Shown here in pieces: positions 35,901-48,393 of a stretch of DNA of 64,000 nucleotides (position 1 is its first letter; each line of letters begins with the position of its first letter). Position numbers and translations under genes: made by a program. Where the stretch lies: assembly GCA_009792885.1 (NCBI GenBank), contig WMCF01000032.1, forward strand, positions 6,894,331 through 6,958,330, read 5' to 3'. Source of the DNA: Eremophila alpestris peregrina. Its lineage: Eukaryota; Chordata; Aves; Passeriformes; Alaudidae. The notes beneath the pieces are model-generated. The model searched no databases. It saw only the letters and a list, made by a program, of their open reading frames with translations, and was not told the DNA's origin.

Positions 35901-38531
35901 TTTGCCTACAAACACTTTTTGTTTGTTGAGTTACAGTTTTTAATTGCTCACAACTGTGAGGGATTTCATGTCAGCCACGTGAGCTCTGTGAGCATTCAAA
36001 ACTGAATTATCATTAGGAGTTTTCCATTTTTAGTCCTTCCCCCTCCTCAATTTACTTCCCCCAAAAGCTGAGGAGAAGGGAATGTGACTGAAGATTGCTT
36101 TCTCCAGTAGACCAAAATGCAAAGGCTAAGCCAGTGGTCCACCTGGCACCTTACACTAGAAGCTCCTCAAATGATCCAGGCATCATACAAAATTCTGGTA
36201 TCAAACCAGGCAGTTGGTGACACCCAGTGCTCCAAAACCAACCAGTGCTGCTTGTGGTGACAGACACAGGCAAGCAAAGTGCTTCATCACGTGCCAGGAG
36301 CCACGTTCCTGCCACTAACCCTGGAGATCTGCCCACCCAGAGGTGGTACCTGCCCTGCTCAGGGTGCTCCTGAAATAACCAACCATCTGCAGAATCAAAT
36401 GGACACACGTGTGTGTAACTCAGTGTCCTCACCAGCACTGAATCAATTTTGCAGCTTTATCAGAGGTGTTTCCACCTAAGAGTTTGCAGAAGGACTGGTG
36501 GGAGTGCAGCTAACACCCTCACCCATCATTCTCTCTGAAGGATGATGCTACATCCAATGCTTGCTCAGGCAAAGGCATCTTAATCTTATTGTAATGGGTT
36601 CTAATTACTCCTGCAAGATCCCTGCCTGGGAGTCACCACAAGCCAGATACTCTGTGAATGATTATCCCAAGAAGTTAATTACTGTGGAGTCACTGCAGCT
36701 CTTTAAAATGCATTGCCTGTACCAACACCATAAATCCATTTTCCTCTCCACTTGCTGTGGGAGCCCTTTGTACCCTGGGTTCTGTGTTAATGAAAGCCCA
36801 GCAGTGCTGCTGTGGCTTATTCCTCCTGCTGCTGGTTGTCATCCACAGCTGAGCACGTGCCATGGGGACAGGGCTACAAAACACAACCAAACGGGTCAGG
36901 TATTATATGGCCTAGTTCTTAAAATTCTGATTGTCACTCTGGAGAAAGAGCCACAAAAATGCTACAGAATTGTCTGCCTTTGTAGTGGATTTTGTGGCTT
37001 CCTATTTGCAACATTTGTTGCGAATAAATTTTTTGCACTTTGGCCAAAGCAAGGCTGTTTTTATTACTTCGCCTCCAAATGTGTTGAAAGCTTATGTTGC
37101 TGTGTTATTTATTGTACAGCACTTAAATAACTTTATATACTGAACATATGCTAAAGCAGAATTCACAAATGGCATCTCCCCTCAGTGTAACTTCAGAAGA
37201 ATTTCAGAGAACCTGCAGTTGGTGTCCTACTGCAACCACAAACCTTTGCAAGGAACAGAGGATTTCAAACTTTTGGGACAGAATTGGGAAAATTATAAAT
37301 ATTTGAAATTGTGACAGTACCAGGAACGTTAAGCCTGATTTGACTGAAATCCAAATACAAACCTTAATCTGAGAAGCTGAAAGGAAAGTAATGAAAGATA
37401 CGAGGCTTTTACTAGGGATGAAGGATTTCAGAAGCCTTCAGAGGTCTGTGTTCTCTGTTATATGGGTTATGTTTCTGCCACCTCCCAATGTGGATTTAAA
37501 GTAGTTTTTTATTTAAAAAGGAAAGATATGCAGGCACTTTGGCAGTAGATCTAATCTACTCTTTGAATAGATAAAAATGCCTAAAAAACTCTTGACAGTT
37601 GCTTGTAAGAGGAGCTGTATTAGATCTTTTTCTGCTTTTATTTCTAGTAAATTTATTGGCTGAACAGCTCAGGAGGTGTTTCAGGCTGATTATCCATTTG
37701 CAAGCAACAACTGTGCCTCAAGTCTTTTGATCATGTGCCAGCTTTAAACTGAAAACAAACCTTGATATGACTGCACTTTTCACTTCTTTAGACTTTGTCT
37801 TTTGTAGTTAGTCAGAAATTTTGCACTAACAGATTTTAATGTGCGTGCTCCTGCTGTCAAATGTGTGTTCCTTTTACCTAAATGACACAGACATCCTAAA
37901 CCAGCTCTGCTCACTTAAGTGGTAAAGGAAGAGTGTTTTCCATATCAGTTCTTACAGCATGTCTGTCTTTTCCTGTTAAAGCACTCCTATTCCTAAAACA
38001 TTGTCCATTATCACTGGTGTCCTGACAGCAATAATCTCTTAAGAGGTCTAATCTCAGACCAGGTTCAAAAAAAACCCAAAAAATTAATCCTAAAATCCCG
38101 TGAGCTCAATCTGACTTTTGTTCTGTGGTGACCAAAGGGTAAAAGAAACCCTGTAAAATAAATTTGTTCTCTTTCTAAATAGATAACTAGCCAAGTGCAT
38201 TTCAAGTATTTGTTCAACTGATCAAATATTGCTTTAGGTTTAGGAAACAAATTAACCAAATGTTTGAAGAATTAGACATTTTGTACCTGAACACTTCTCT
38301 GTATCATTACTTCTGCACTGATGACCCTAAGTACTGTGGTCAAAATAAAAGACCCTTTCCATGAAAATAAGTCAGACAAATGTTTAGATTTTTTTTTCCT
38401 TTTTTGGTTCTTCATGAAACAACTGAACCGTGGAAGTTCAGAGTCTTTCCATTTTACTCTTTTACTTAAAGTCACACCAGTGTGTCAAATTTAAGTCCTT
38501 TCTTCTTCTGTAGATACAATGGTTGGCTGAA

Positions 38532-38584
<53 letters not shown>

Positions 38585-41500
38585 GCAGAAGCATAATTTG
38601 ATAGTTGAACCATATTTTGAATTTGAGATAAACATGTTTCTATGTATGTGGGTTCAGAAAGCAGAACAGTTTGTCCTGACACTAAATAAACACAGTTCCC
38701 AGGTGGAAATTCTCAGTTTAGGTGTCTGATTAACTTCTAGCTCAATGGCTGTGCTTTAAGGTCCTGGCAGTGTTGGAATCACTGGTATTAGATACTCTTT
38801 CTGCTCTAGAAGCTGTGAACTCCTTTTTCACACTGTTGGGATAAGAATTTCTACTAATTAGCTAATAACAGGAGTGGACTCAGACACACACAGGCATGTC
38901 AAAGACATTTTTGAATATTACCTATGGCAATGAGTTTTAAATAGACCAAATTAAAGTTTTGGCAGCAAGATTTCAAAAATCTCAGTTGATTCACTGCTGA
39001 AGTGAATGTTGTGATGCAAGTCCTAAAGGAAATGCAAAGGGAAGGACAGAGGATGGCAACACTTTGCTGTTCTTCCCCTGCATTGACCACATCTTGCAAT
39101 GTGTTTTTATTTGTGCAGTGTATGATGATAACCTGTTTTCTTCATTATATTAGGCATCTTAATGAAGTTATGGGTATGAGTTATTATTAGATGGCAGCAT
39201 TTATTTGTTTAATTAGCTAAATGATACAAGCAAAATTTCATTTTGAACTCAGTCATCATCTGTTAAACTGCTGGAGCAGTTCAATAATTGACTTGCTACC
39301 ATTACCCACCCCAGAATGAGCAAGCAAACCCAGGAATTTTTGCCACAGAAGGCTTGTTTCTGATGTGTTTATTGAGCACAGGTGGGTAGGTAGTGAGTGG
39401 AGGGGATTTTCCCTCTCATCTGCCCATGCAGGAAGCAAACCAGCATCTTCTCACTGGAGCTGTACCTTGAAATGGCTGCAGAACCTTGACAGCTCCAGTG
39501 GGAGCTGCCTGTTTATTCCCTGGCTGTGCCTCAGAGTTTCTGATGGGCAGGGAATCAGTTTGTGCAGGACAGTGGAACACTGCAGATCAGGGAGTCACAG
39601 CTCCAGCAGCCAGAGGAGAAACTCATTGAACCAGCAGCTCACCTGAGAGGAGGATGAGCAAAGGGGAACTTCCCTTCCATACAAACACTCTTGGCACTGT
39701 GGAAATGTGAGTCCTGTACACTGTAAGACATTTATTAATTGCTATACTGGTTGTCTGTTGCTGTTTTTTAAATTGACTTGCTTGTGTCTGTAAGAAATCA
39801 AAATTATCTTTTTTTTTAAATAACAAAAGCCACTTGAGTTCAGGCTCTTAGAAGCAAAAATTATCCTTTCTGCCTTTATTAGACCTCTACTGTCATTTGA
39901 TGCTACTAAAGAGCAACAAATACCAAATGATCTGTGGTAATTTGAGAGTTGACAAGCTGCAGTTCATCACCCCAATATGTAAAAGGTATGATGCACATAG
40001 CAACATCACGTATTTTACACTTTGGTTTATTTTAAGGAATTGTGTCTTCAGCCAGAGGGTGCAAAAAAAAAAAAAAAGCTGTACTTCCACTTGCTTCCAC
40101 CTTTCTACCACCTCCTCCTTTTGCTGGCAGAAATATTCACAGTGAATCAAATTAACAAACTGATTTGGTATTAAAGTAACCTTTGTGAGGGGACAGAGAG
40201 GTTAATTTTCACCCAAATGTCTTTACAAAACTGTGCAAACACCTCAGGAAGAGGTGGGAGAAGATGGACAGTGTGCCTTTTGGCAGTGCTGCTGACTTAT
40301 GCAGGTTTAAACTATTGCTAAAACTATTCCCTGAGTTTTTTATTCATAAGTGTAAAGCTTAGAGCCTAAACAGAAGCATTTGGTTGTGTAATCTCTCACT
40401 GTAAGCAGAATATGCTTCATCTAATTTATAAGCACATTGTTCCACTGCAAGTCACTGTGTGGCTGTATTTCTTCCATTAAGTTAATAATCTCTATTCCAA
40501 ATAATGTGGGTATTCCAGTGCAAGGCAGGCAAGGAAGAAATCAGAGCTCTGTGTAATGACATTAAGCTTTTAGGTTACAGACAGAGTAAAGGACTCCCAG
40601 CTGCTTAACATATGCCCTCTGCCTGAACTCGCTTTATCACTTGGTATCTGACTGCTCTCAACATATAAAAAGTTGCAGTGATGGATAGTTGGTTATACAG
40701 TATTTGTCAGGCTGAACTGAATCATTATGTGTACAGATTCAGGAATATAGAAAAATAAAGCTGAAAGAAGGACAACAGAAACTCTGACATCTTTCCCATT
40801 CATTAAGCTTTCCAAAGGCAACTGTTTTTGTTTGCAGGAGTTTAGTGGTTGCTGGTTTTTCTAACCAGCAATTGCTGAGTGATTTAGAGTACATCTCTGC
40901 TCTTTTGTTTGGATTTCATTTGCGAAACCATTTAGAGTTATAAAACTGTCAGCTTAAGAACATTCTATATATTTTGCCAGTGAGGGCCTCCTGTATGCAG
41001 AGTTTATGCATTTCTCTCCATTTTGTGTGCTGTTTGAATACTCAGTCTATATCACTGTTTCTTTTTCTGCTTGTTAGAATAATTCCCACTGCCTTTAGAG
41101 CAGCAGAAATCCTGAAGTAATTATGAAATTGCATCTCAGATCAGTCAGCAGAGGTTGCTAACCACAACATCTCACCCTTGGCCAAACCTAGCCCAGCAAT
41201 GCAGTCACAGAATGTTCTGCTGATGCTTAAAAACACTTGAAATTTAGAAACCCTGACTGTGACTACAATTGAATCATGTACCTCAACGTTAGAAAGAACA
41301 GACCAGAACTGTTAATTTTGTTCATTAGTTGTTAAACCACAGTATGGTACCTTTCTAAACTCTCAGATGCCCTGTAATTACAAGCTAGGAGTTGAAAAAT
41401 GTTATGCAGACTTTTATTACCTACTACTCAGAGCTTTGCTCACTGTTTCTCTCCTGCAGAATCCCTTTGGTGCCTAAGCTCAGCTTTACATTGTGTGGAA

Positions 41501-44500
41501 GCTGTAGGGCCCAGATCTTATCATTCTGCACAACCTCAATCTCTCCTGGCCTTGCTGCTGGCCCTGTTTCATGCATTTCATGGATTTATTTCAGATTCTC
41601 TATTCCTATTGTTCATAAGGTATGTCAGATTTAAGTCATCAGGTATTTAAATTGTATAAATTTTGCTGTGACAACTTTCTGTCACTTGGAAGTTGGAATC
41701 TGTCATGAATTTGCACCATTTGTTGTTCCTGGAGGTTTGGTTGGTCGTGCACAGTGAGGGAGAGAACCCAGGGCTTCAAAACTGCTTTGGAATTTTTGGA
41801 GTCAGAAGTTTTTTAAGGTTCAATGACAGATTATAGGAAAGCCTTAAATAACTGAAGAGTTCACTCAGAGAATCTGGAAGAATCTGTGCAGGAAGTGCAA
41901 TGTTTTGTCTTTGCTATCTTAATAGAAAAACAGGTTCTGATTTTCCTGGCTTCCCTGACATTTCCAGAGTTCCCTGTTGTCCTTGACTTCACATTTCAGT
42001 GACCATGCTTCCTGCACCCCTGGCAGGAGATCTTATCTCCATTTTCCACCTTTTGACCTTCCAGTTACAATTTTAGCTCCCAGTACTGCAAGGGAAAGTA
42101 TTAATTTTTTAAAGAAAGTTTAAAAAAAATAAAAGATAAGGAAATTTCTTTGTGAAACTGTTTTGGTTTTTTTCCCTGTGGAGTTTGCAATTTTACTTAA
42201 CACATTTTAGGAAACATATTGACTTTTACTTCAGTCCTCAACAGATAATTATCATATCTGCTTGCTCACGTCACATTCACAATGATGGAATGTCTCTCAT
42301 TTTAGGGTAGAATATTTCCATTTTAATTATAGGTGAATGTTTCTGTTTCAAAGTCTATTTTACTGTTCACAATTACAAAAAGAAATATGAAGCTTTTCTG
42401 TTGCCACCCAACAATGAATCTGACATCTTGGCTTTTTTCCAGACTAGTTAATTTTTTTTTAAATTTTGTTTTGAAGATCAGGATTTCCCATGAGATGGAC
42501 CTTCTATTTGCTGTTAATCTCTCTCTTCCTTTGCTCTCCTTTTTTTATTATTATTATTTTTTGCCAGGCATAAACTCCTTCACTTCCAAAGCTCTGCAGT
42601 TTAATCCCACTGTTGCCATTATCCCTATGCACTATGGAAATGTTGACTCTTGGTTCAGTAACAGCTCAAATTTACCTTTGCCCATCTGTGTTCTCTAATG
42701 ACCATCTCCAATCCTGTGCTGCCCTGAAGAAGTTCCTTGTTCTTCCTATCTTAAAACTTTCTTTTGATCCCAGCAAAATCCCATGATAACAGGACAGGTA
42801 TGTGATAAACTGAATCCTCCTGTTGGTGGATTAAGGCTTTCTTGTATTTCACATATTATTCCATCTGTAGTTATCCACTCTGTTTTGTGCTTAACTTTTA
42901 AAATTAGGTGGGCAGCTGTTTCCTGTGGTATTTATACTTGGTTTATCAAAGATTTAAGTTCAGCTGGTAAAGCCTGGCTTTGAAACTATCATGAGTTGTA
43001 AATTCTAGTAAATTTTAGTACTTATTTTATAAATACACTTAAGCTACTTATTATTAAAATATAAATTATTGCAATTTTATTTTAGGGTAACTTGCAAGAT
43101 GCCTTAATTCCAAAATAAGCAAACACTACCTTGTTTTGTGCTGCTTTGACAATGGTACTTTTCAGTGTGGTCTGCTGGAATACAAACAGGTTTTATGGAG
43201 CATTTTTACTAAACAGTCAACAGGTTTTAATTTAGCTTCTTAAATCATAATTGTTTTTCAATTTTCTGCTCTGCCTCACAAATGCATAATGAAGGCACAC
43301 CTGATGCTATAAAAACCAGATGTCATTGCAGTATTTTCAGCTGTGTGATAAATTTGGAGAGCTTAAAAGTTGGTATCATAGATGGATAGTTACCAGAGAG
43401 CTCACAAGAACAGAAAGCATGTAGAGCACTGCTAAATAAATGGGATTTTGGAATGGGTTGCACTTGATTTTCAGAGCCTTTCAACATTATGGATGGAATT
43501 TTCTTAAGGAACTTTCAGGAGACCATTTCAAACCTACAAACAAATTCAAATTCTTTCTCCCTATCAGTCATGTTGAGTACCACTTGCACTTGCTCAGGGG
43601 ATTTGAAGAGCAGCACACAGACCTGAAGGAAAGTTACATTGTGTAATTCATGCCAGCTCTTAAAAACATTCCTCCTTTACCATTCTTCTGGAAAAAGAAC
43701 TCCTTAAAACAGGATGTTCTGTGGCAACTGAACTGTGCCTGAATTACAGTTTTATAGCACAGCTTTATAATACTTGTTTCTTTAACCATTTTCAAATTCT
43801 GCATGCAGGTGTTCAAAGGTCTGTCAGTGGAAATTCTGTATATTTAGAAGAAGGATCATTTCACACAAATTAATTCTCACAATCTCAGTCATCTGTCTCT
43901 GGTTATCACTAGGCAGGAAGTCAAATGCAAAAATCAGTAATGCCCATCACATTTCTTCCTTATTTTGTTTAAAGGTTGTCTCCCTTTTCACAACCAAACT
44001 GAGGGTCCAGTTCTCTCTTTAACCATTTATCCTATTGCAAAGCAAACCAAGAGACAAGACATGTGCTGAGGTTTTTGACACCCCTATGTTTCAGGATGAA
44101 GGTGCAGGACAGTTGGGAGGCTGCTCATGTTCCAAGTGCTGCTCTGGGTGTCTATTTTAGGGTGACTGAATCATGAAATGATCACATTCTGCTAAAGAAA
44201 TGAATCCTGCCCACTCTGTTTCCTTGAGTGTCTTCTCCTGGGCCTTGTTCATCACCAATGCAAAGTTGTGTGTTCCTGTCTCCATGTGCATGTGCAGCTG
44301 AGTGTGTATAACTGTAGGTATGGATGAAACTCATTCTGGAATATTTAGCTGGTTTTTGAACAGTATCTTGGTATAATTGACTAAAAATTGTGCTGGTTTT
44401 ATTAAGAAATTAAGGACAAAGGTTCTGTTAGGTCTGGGAGAACATGGAGGGTTTGAGAGTGGTGTGTATGTCCCAGGACATTGATTCCCTGTAGCTCTCC

Positions 44501-46799
44501 ATCCTGTTAACTCTGCAGCTGAAGACAGTGACTGCTTGTAAGGAGCTGTTAAGTTTTTTATGGGTTTTGTTGACCTCGCTGTTTTTAACAAAAATATCTT
44601 CCCAAGTCTATTATAAGGATTCCTGTTGGAATTGCAAGGAAAGCCACCTTTCCTACAGATGAATAATCATTCTTTTCTACTTAATATTTAGCATTCAGCT
44701 CCACTAATCTTTCCTATAGATGGCAAAACTGTACCTTCTCCAGCTGTATGTTAATGATGTTCCATTTTTAAGTCAGAATGGGTACATTACAGAGAAGCTG
44801 TCACTTTTGAGACTGAGCAAACTAAATATACTCAGCTGAGTGAATCCAGCACTGTGAACATGAACCTCTGGTATAAATAATAGAAAGGAGACACCTTGAA
44901 GCTTTACCATATTCAAGAAGTGTCAGATCATGTTCATTTGAAAGGGATGACAACACTCTTTTTCCCCCCAGTGCAGGCATGAATAGTGTTTCACCCAACA
45001 CAGGCTATCCAGCTGTTCAACAGATTCTGGTGTTTGCACCTTTACTGTTGCATTTCAGCATTTTTGAATTTCAACTTGTTTTATATAATCCCAGCTATTT
45101 TCTTTTATAGAGACTTAAATGGGGGACGTGAAAACAAAGTTTTAGTCCTTCCACCTTTAAAATACTTTCATCTACTTTTCTGAGAGTTTCAAAACCTCAT
45201 GGACTGTTTTCAAAGAGCTCTTTTACCAACCAGCATTGCTGTGAGGACAATGGGCATGAACTGTTAGGAACTCTTGATTATGATGAAGATGTGTTCCATT
45301 GTTGAGGACAAAGCACTCCCAGTGATATGGGACCTCCAAGACTGGTAGAAATGTGAAAAATGGGTTCCTAATAGTTCTTTTCTGTTGTACCCAACTCAGC
45401 AAAGCCACATGGGATTCTTCCAGATTCTCCAGAGGGAGAGTCTGAAGGACAGGTCACTGTACCCAGAATCAGCTTTAATAACATTGATGTGACTGAAAAA
45501 CCATGAGAATATTTGACATTCTCTCTGTGATCATGTAATGACCACAAAAAAAGAAAGAAGACAGTTTCTGATAGAATACATTTCTTTCTCTGTTGTGTGT
45601 TTGAAAAGAACATGTTCCATTAACAGTGGTCACTCGTGCCACTTGGCTCCTGAAAAATCCATCACTATGAACAAAAATATCCCACTCTTTAAAGATAATA
45701 TTTCTTTTTTTGCTGAGGGAGTAATGAGGAGGAATCTCACTTGAGCTTGAGAATGTCAGTACCAGTGATAAGTGTTGTGTAAGTCCCACCTAAGCTTTCC
45801 TTGCCTGAAATGTTAAATAGAGACTTTAATGAGTTCCTCTGCACAAGGATAAATTTAGCCCCAAGAGCAGTGCAAAGCAGACTTGTTGATTGGTGTGGGA
45901 ATGATTGCTGTGATTCCTGAGCTAGGAAGGTGCTGTCATTTCTGCAAAGGATCTGTGCAGGGGAGGCTAAACAGAGAACTGACTCTGCAAAATGAATTGT
46001 GGGTCTGTGGCTATGCCCAGAACTTCATGGAGGGTCCTATTCTATTCTGAATCATAACTTTGCTTTTTTATTGTTAATGATTGTTCTTTAATTACACGTT
46101 CAGCTATAATTTTGTGATCATTTTGTGCGTAAAGTTCAGAACTGGATTAATGAATTAGTCTAGAAACTTCTTATTCTTTAAATACTGCCTCAGCTATTTT
46201 CATACCTTTATTAGAACAGTTCATGCTTCAACTTACACCCTTCACTTTTGGCCATGGGGGTGTTCTGCGGGTCACTTTTTAAGTGGGTGAGACATTCATT
46301 TCTGCGTGACGTGAAAGTAACAAAATGACCCTTTAAAAGTGTGTGTTTTCCAAGGAACGAGCAACGCTGCACCTGCAGATGCACATCTGCACTTGCTGGG
46401 CTAAATTCATGCATTTCTGTCTGCTGGTACTGAGCTGGAGATGCTGGGAAGTCTCTCCCCTCTCTACCTCCAGACTTTGTACCCTACAGGCTGGGGATAA
46501 AAAGGTTCTGAAACATTTCAGGGGAAGTGGAGGCAGGCAAGTCCCTCTCCACAGGCACCTATTTATTGTCTGTCCCAGTGAATTCCTGCCTCTGCTGGAC
46601 AGGAGATGTAGCTATCATTATCTTTGCTTGCCTCGCAGAAATCAGGCTTTGATTTCACTGTGTGTCTCACCGAGGTCTACATAAATCATGTGAAGTTGGC
46701 CAAAAACTTGGGAGGAATGTCAGGATCTAGAGCTGTTACCTGCGCCTTCCCCATTTTTACAGGGGATAAACCCTCTTTGCATTAATGTAACTGCAAATA
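29989..46799. other. C7orf50 intron, AT-rich, no gene recognised
   Basis: About 16.8 kb without a supported exon. The only notable low-complexity sequence is the TA microsatellite at 38.5 kb and several poly-A or poly-T runs (for example 33126-33139 and 40063-40077). The longest open frame is 189 codons (36561-37130, plus strand). It has no known domain, is rich in Cys and Leu in a way typical of translated AT-rich intron, and lacks conserved context. Confidence 0.6.
38537..38580. repeat. (TA)22 microsatellite
   Basis: Twenty-two uninterrupted TA units, preceded by a short GT run. A perfect tract of this length is expected to be length-polymorphic and to form cruciform or easily melted DNA. 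It produces artificial Ile-Tyr frames on both strands. Confidence 0.98.
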
Positions 46800-47560
46800 C
46801 ACACGTGCTGCATATAAACCTGTGTCGGTCGCTCCCCGAACAACGTGCCAGAAATCCCCCTGGGCTGTGTGAACAACTAAATTGCCAAGTTCTTTTTCGC
46901 CCAAACAAATCAGCCGAGCCCCCGTGCGCGCAGAGAGCGGCGCACGGAACTCGCTGCAAGTATGTTCTGTATGTGGCTGCTATGGTGATTACAATACATA
47001 AATAAAATAGATAAATATGGACCGTATTAGAAAGCCATTACTGGCGCTGTCTCCGGTCCCGGGCAGCTCCAGAGTGCGGTGTCAGCCCGTGTTTCCCTGC
47101 TCCTGGCGGGGGGGAGCTGCACTTAACGCAATGGCCCCGTCCCACCTTGTCAGCTCGCGAATTCGACACAACACGGGTAAACAAAGGGCTTTTTTTGTGT
47201 GCAGGGTTTATAGCTGGGTGAGGATTAGTGGCCTGACACGGTGCTCAGACGGGACAAGCTTAGCGCTAAAGCCGCCCCGGGGTTAACGCGGGGCAGGACC
47301 GCGGGATGCAGCCGGGAGGGTCCCGGGGCTCTCAGAACACGGGATTTGCCCCAAAAGCGGGACTCACCTCGGGTTGGCGTGTCCGTCACGTGTTCCCAGC
47401 GCTCCAGGTGCCTCAGGATGTGGATGAGCCCAGGCACTTGCCCGCAGTCCTTCCTGCAGCTCCAGAGGTGCCCTCCGCCGGCTCGGACATCCTACCCCGC
47501 TCCTGGGCTGGATCGGATTCCTGCTTTTCTTCTTCCCCCTCTCACCTTTTAGCATTCTCT
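46800..47560. promoter_or_regulatory. Second CpG-rich island, possible alternative promoter
   Basis: CG dinucleotides become frequent from about 46.83 kb, with clusters at 46910-46955 (GTGCGCGCAGAG, GGCGCACGG), 47040-47190 and 47220-47510. A TATA-like CATATAAAC lies at about 46810, and CGCTGCAA/GTATGT at 46956-46965 could be a plus-strand donor. Together these would fit a small first exon about 7 kb before the C7orf50 exon. No open frame here resembles a protein: the codon patterns in overlapping frames on both strands look like GC-rich shadow frames. Alternatives are an enhancer or the start of a non-coding RNA. Island character is seen directly; promoter activity is inferred. Confidence 0.5.
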
Positions 47561-47639
47561 GACCGTAAAATCCATCTCTTTCCCTGAAATGCAGAACGAT
47601 GCACTTGTCCAATGAAGTTTTTTTTGGTGTTTTGTTTTT

Positions 47640-48260
47640 TTTTCCAGGCGGGATTCAGATTCCAAACAAGCCTTTTATTTCCTTCGTGCCGGGGTTGGGG
47701 GCAGAGAGAGCGAAGGCAGGAGGGAGGCGAAGGAAAGCGCTCTCGCTTCCTTTAAATCCCCACCAGCGTCTTCCCAGCGCTGGAAGCGAAGTAGCTTGTC
47801 ATGGTGATCTTCGGAGTTTAACTTCAGAGGGGGAGGGAGAAAGTGGAAAGCAAACTGAATGCTGTAGTGGAGATTTCTCTCTTCCCCCACTGGGCCCCTT
47901 GCCGACTGTTTTTATTGATTTCAATCACTGGAGGCTCGCTGGCTCTCAGAAGAAACACTGTGTAATGTGTTCTTTCCTGGCTTTCATTAAAGAAACTCAA
48001 TGCAGTGCGGTCACGCTGCCGAGCTCGCCTGGCAACCTGCCTACACCCTGTGGTACCTCTTTCATTGGAGGAGATCGAGCTCGTGGTTTGGGGTTGGTTT
48101 ATTTATTTTTTTTTTATTTTTTTTTCCTAACTCTCCAGCAAGGATTTCAAAACAGCCTCTGCTCCGCTCCTGCCTCGTCTCACAGCCTTTTTAAGCCTCG
48201 GAAGAAATTGTCAGCACCACTAAAAAGGGGCGACTTTGGTGGCAATGCGACAGCCTCGTG
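47640..48260. promoter_or_regulatory. GC-richer continuation of the 47-kb island
   Basis: After a T-run, a strong plus-strand acceptor-like motif (T-run then CCAG at about 47648) opens a moderately CpG-containing segment. It holds an inverted CCAAT-like TTCATTGGAGG at about 48059 and GATCGAGCTCG at about 48072. A 224-codon open frame spans 47599-48273, but it begins in the pyrimidine tract and translates the T-runs as poly-Phe/Leu, so I do not call it a gene. The segment could hold regulatory elements belonging with the island at 46.8-47.56 kb. Confidence 0.4.
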
Positions 48261-48363
48261 CTCCTTCTATTAAAATAATTCCTCTGCCTTTCTGGGGAGG
48301 GGTTAAAAGGGCTGTGTGTAAGCCACAGGGATGTGGATACAAATTATTTCCGAGGGGGATTCC

Positions 48364-48387
48364 TTTTTTTTTTTTTTTTTTTTTTCC
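48364..48387 (+). repeat. T24 homopolymer before CCCCAG
   Basis: Twenty-four consecutive T residues followed by CCCCAG. The combination imitates a very strong splice acceptor, but the sequence after it soon meets stop codons in the frames checked and shows no coding similarity. It is probably just a long homopolymer. Confidence 0.9.
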
Positions 48388-48393
48388 CCAGTT

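Noticed and set aside
36561..37130. 189-codon open frame, plus strand
   Set aside because: No recognisable domain, no promoter or splice context, and composition typical of translated intron.
47599..48273. 224-codon open frame, plus strand
   Set aside because: It translates T-runs as poly-Phe/Leu and a GC-rich segment as Arg/Ser/Gly, with no family resemblance. It starts inside a splice-acceptor-like pyrimidine tract.
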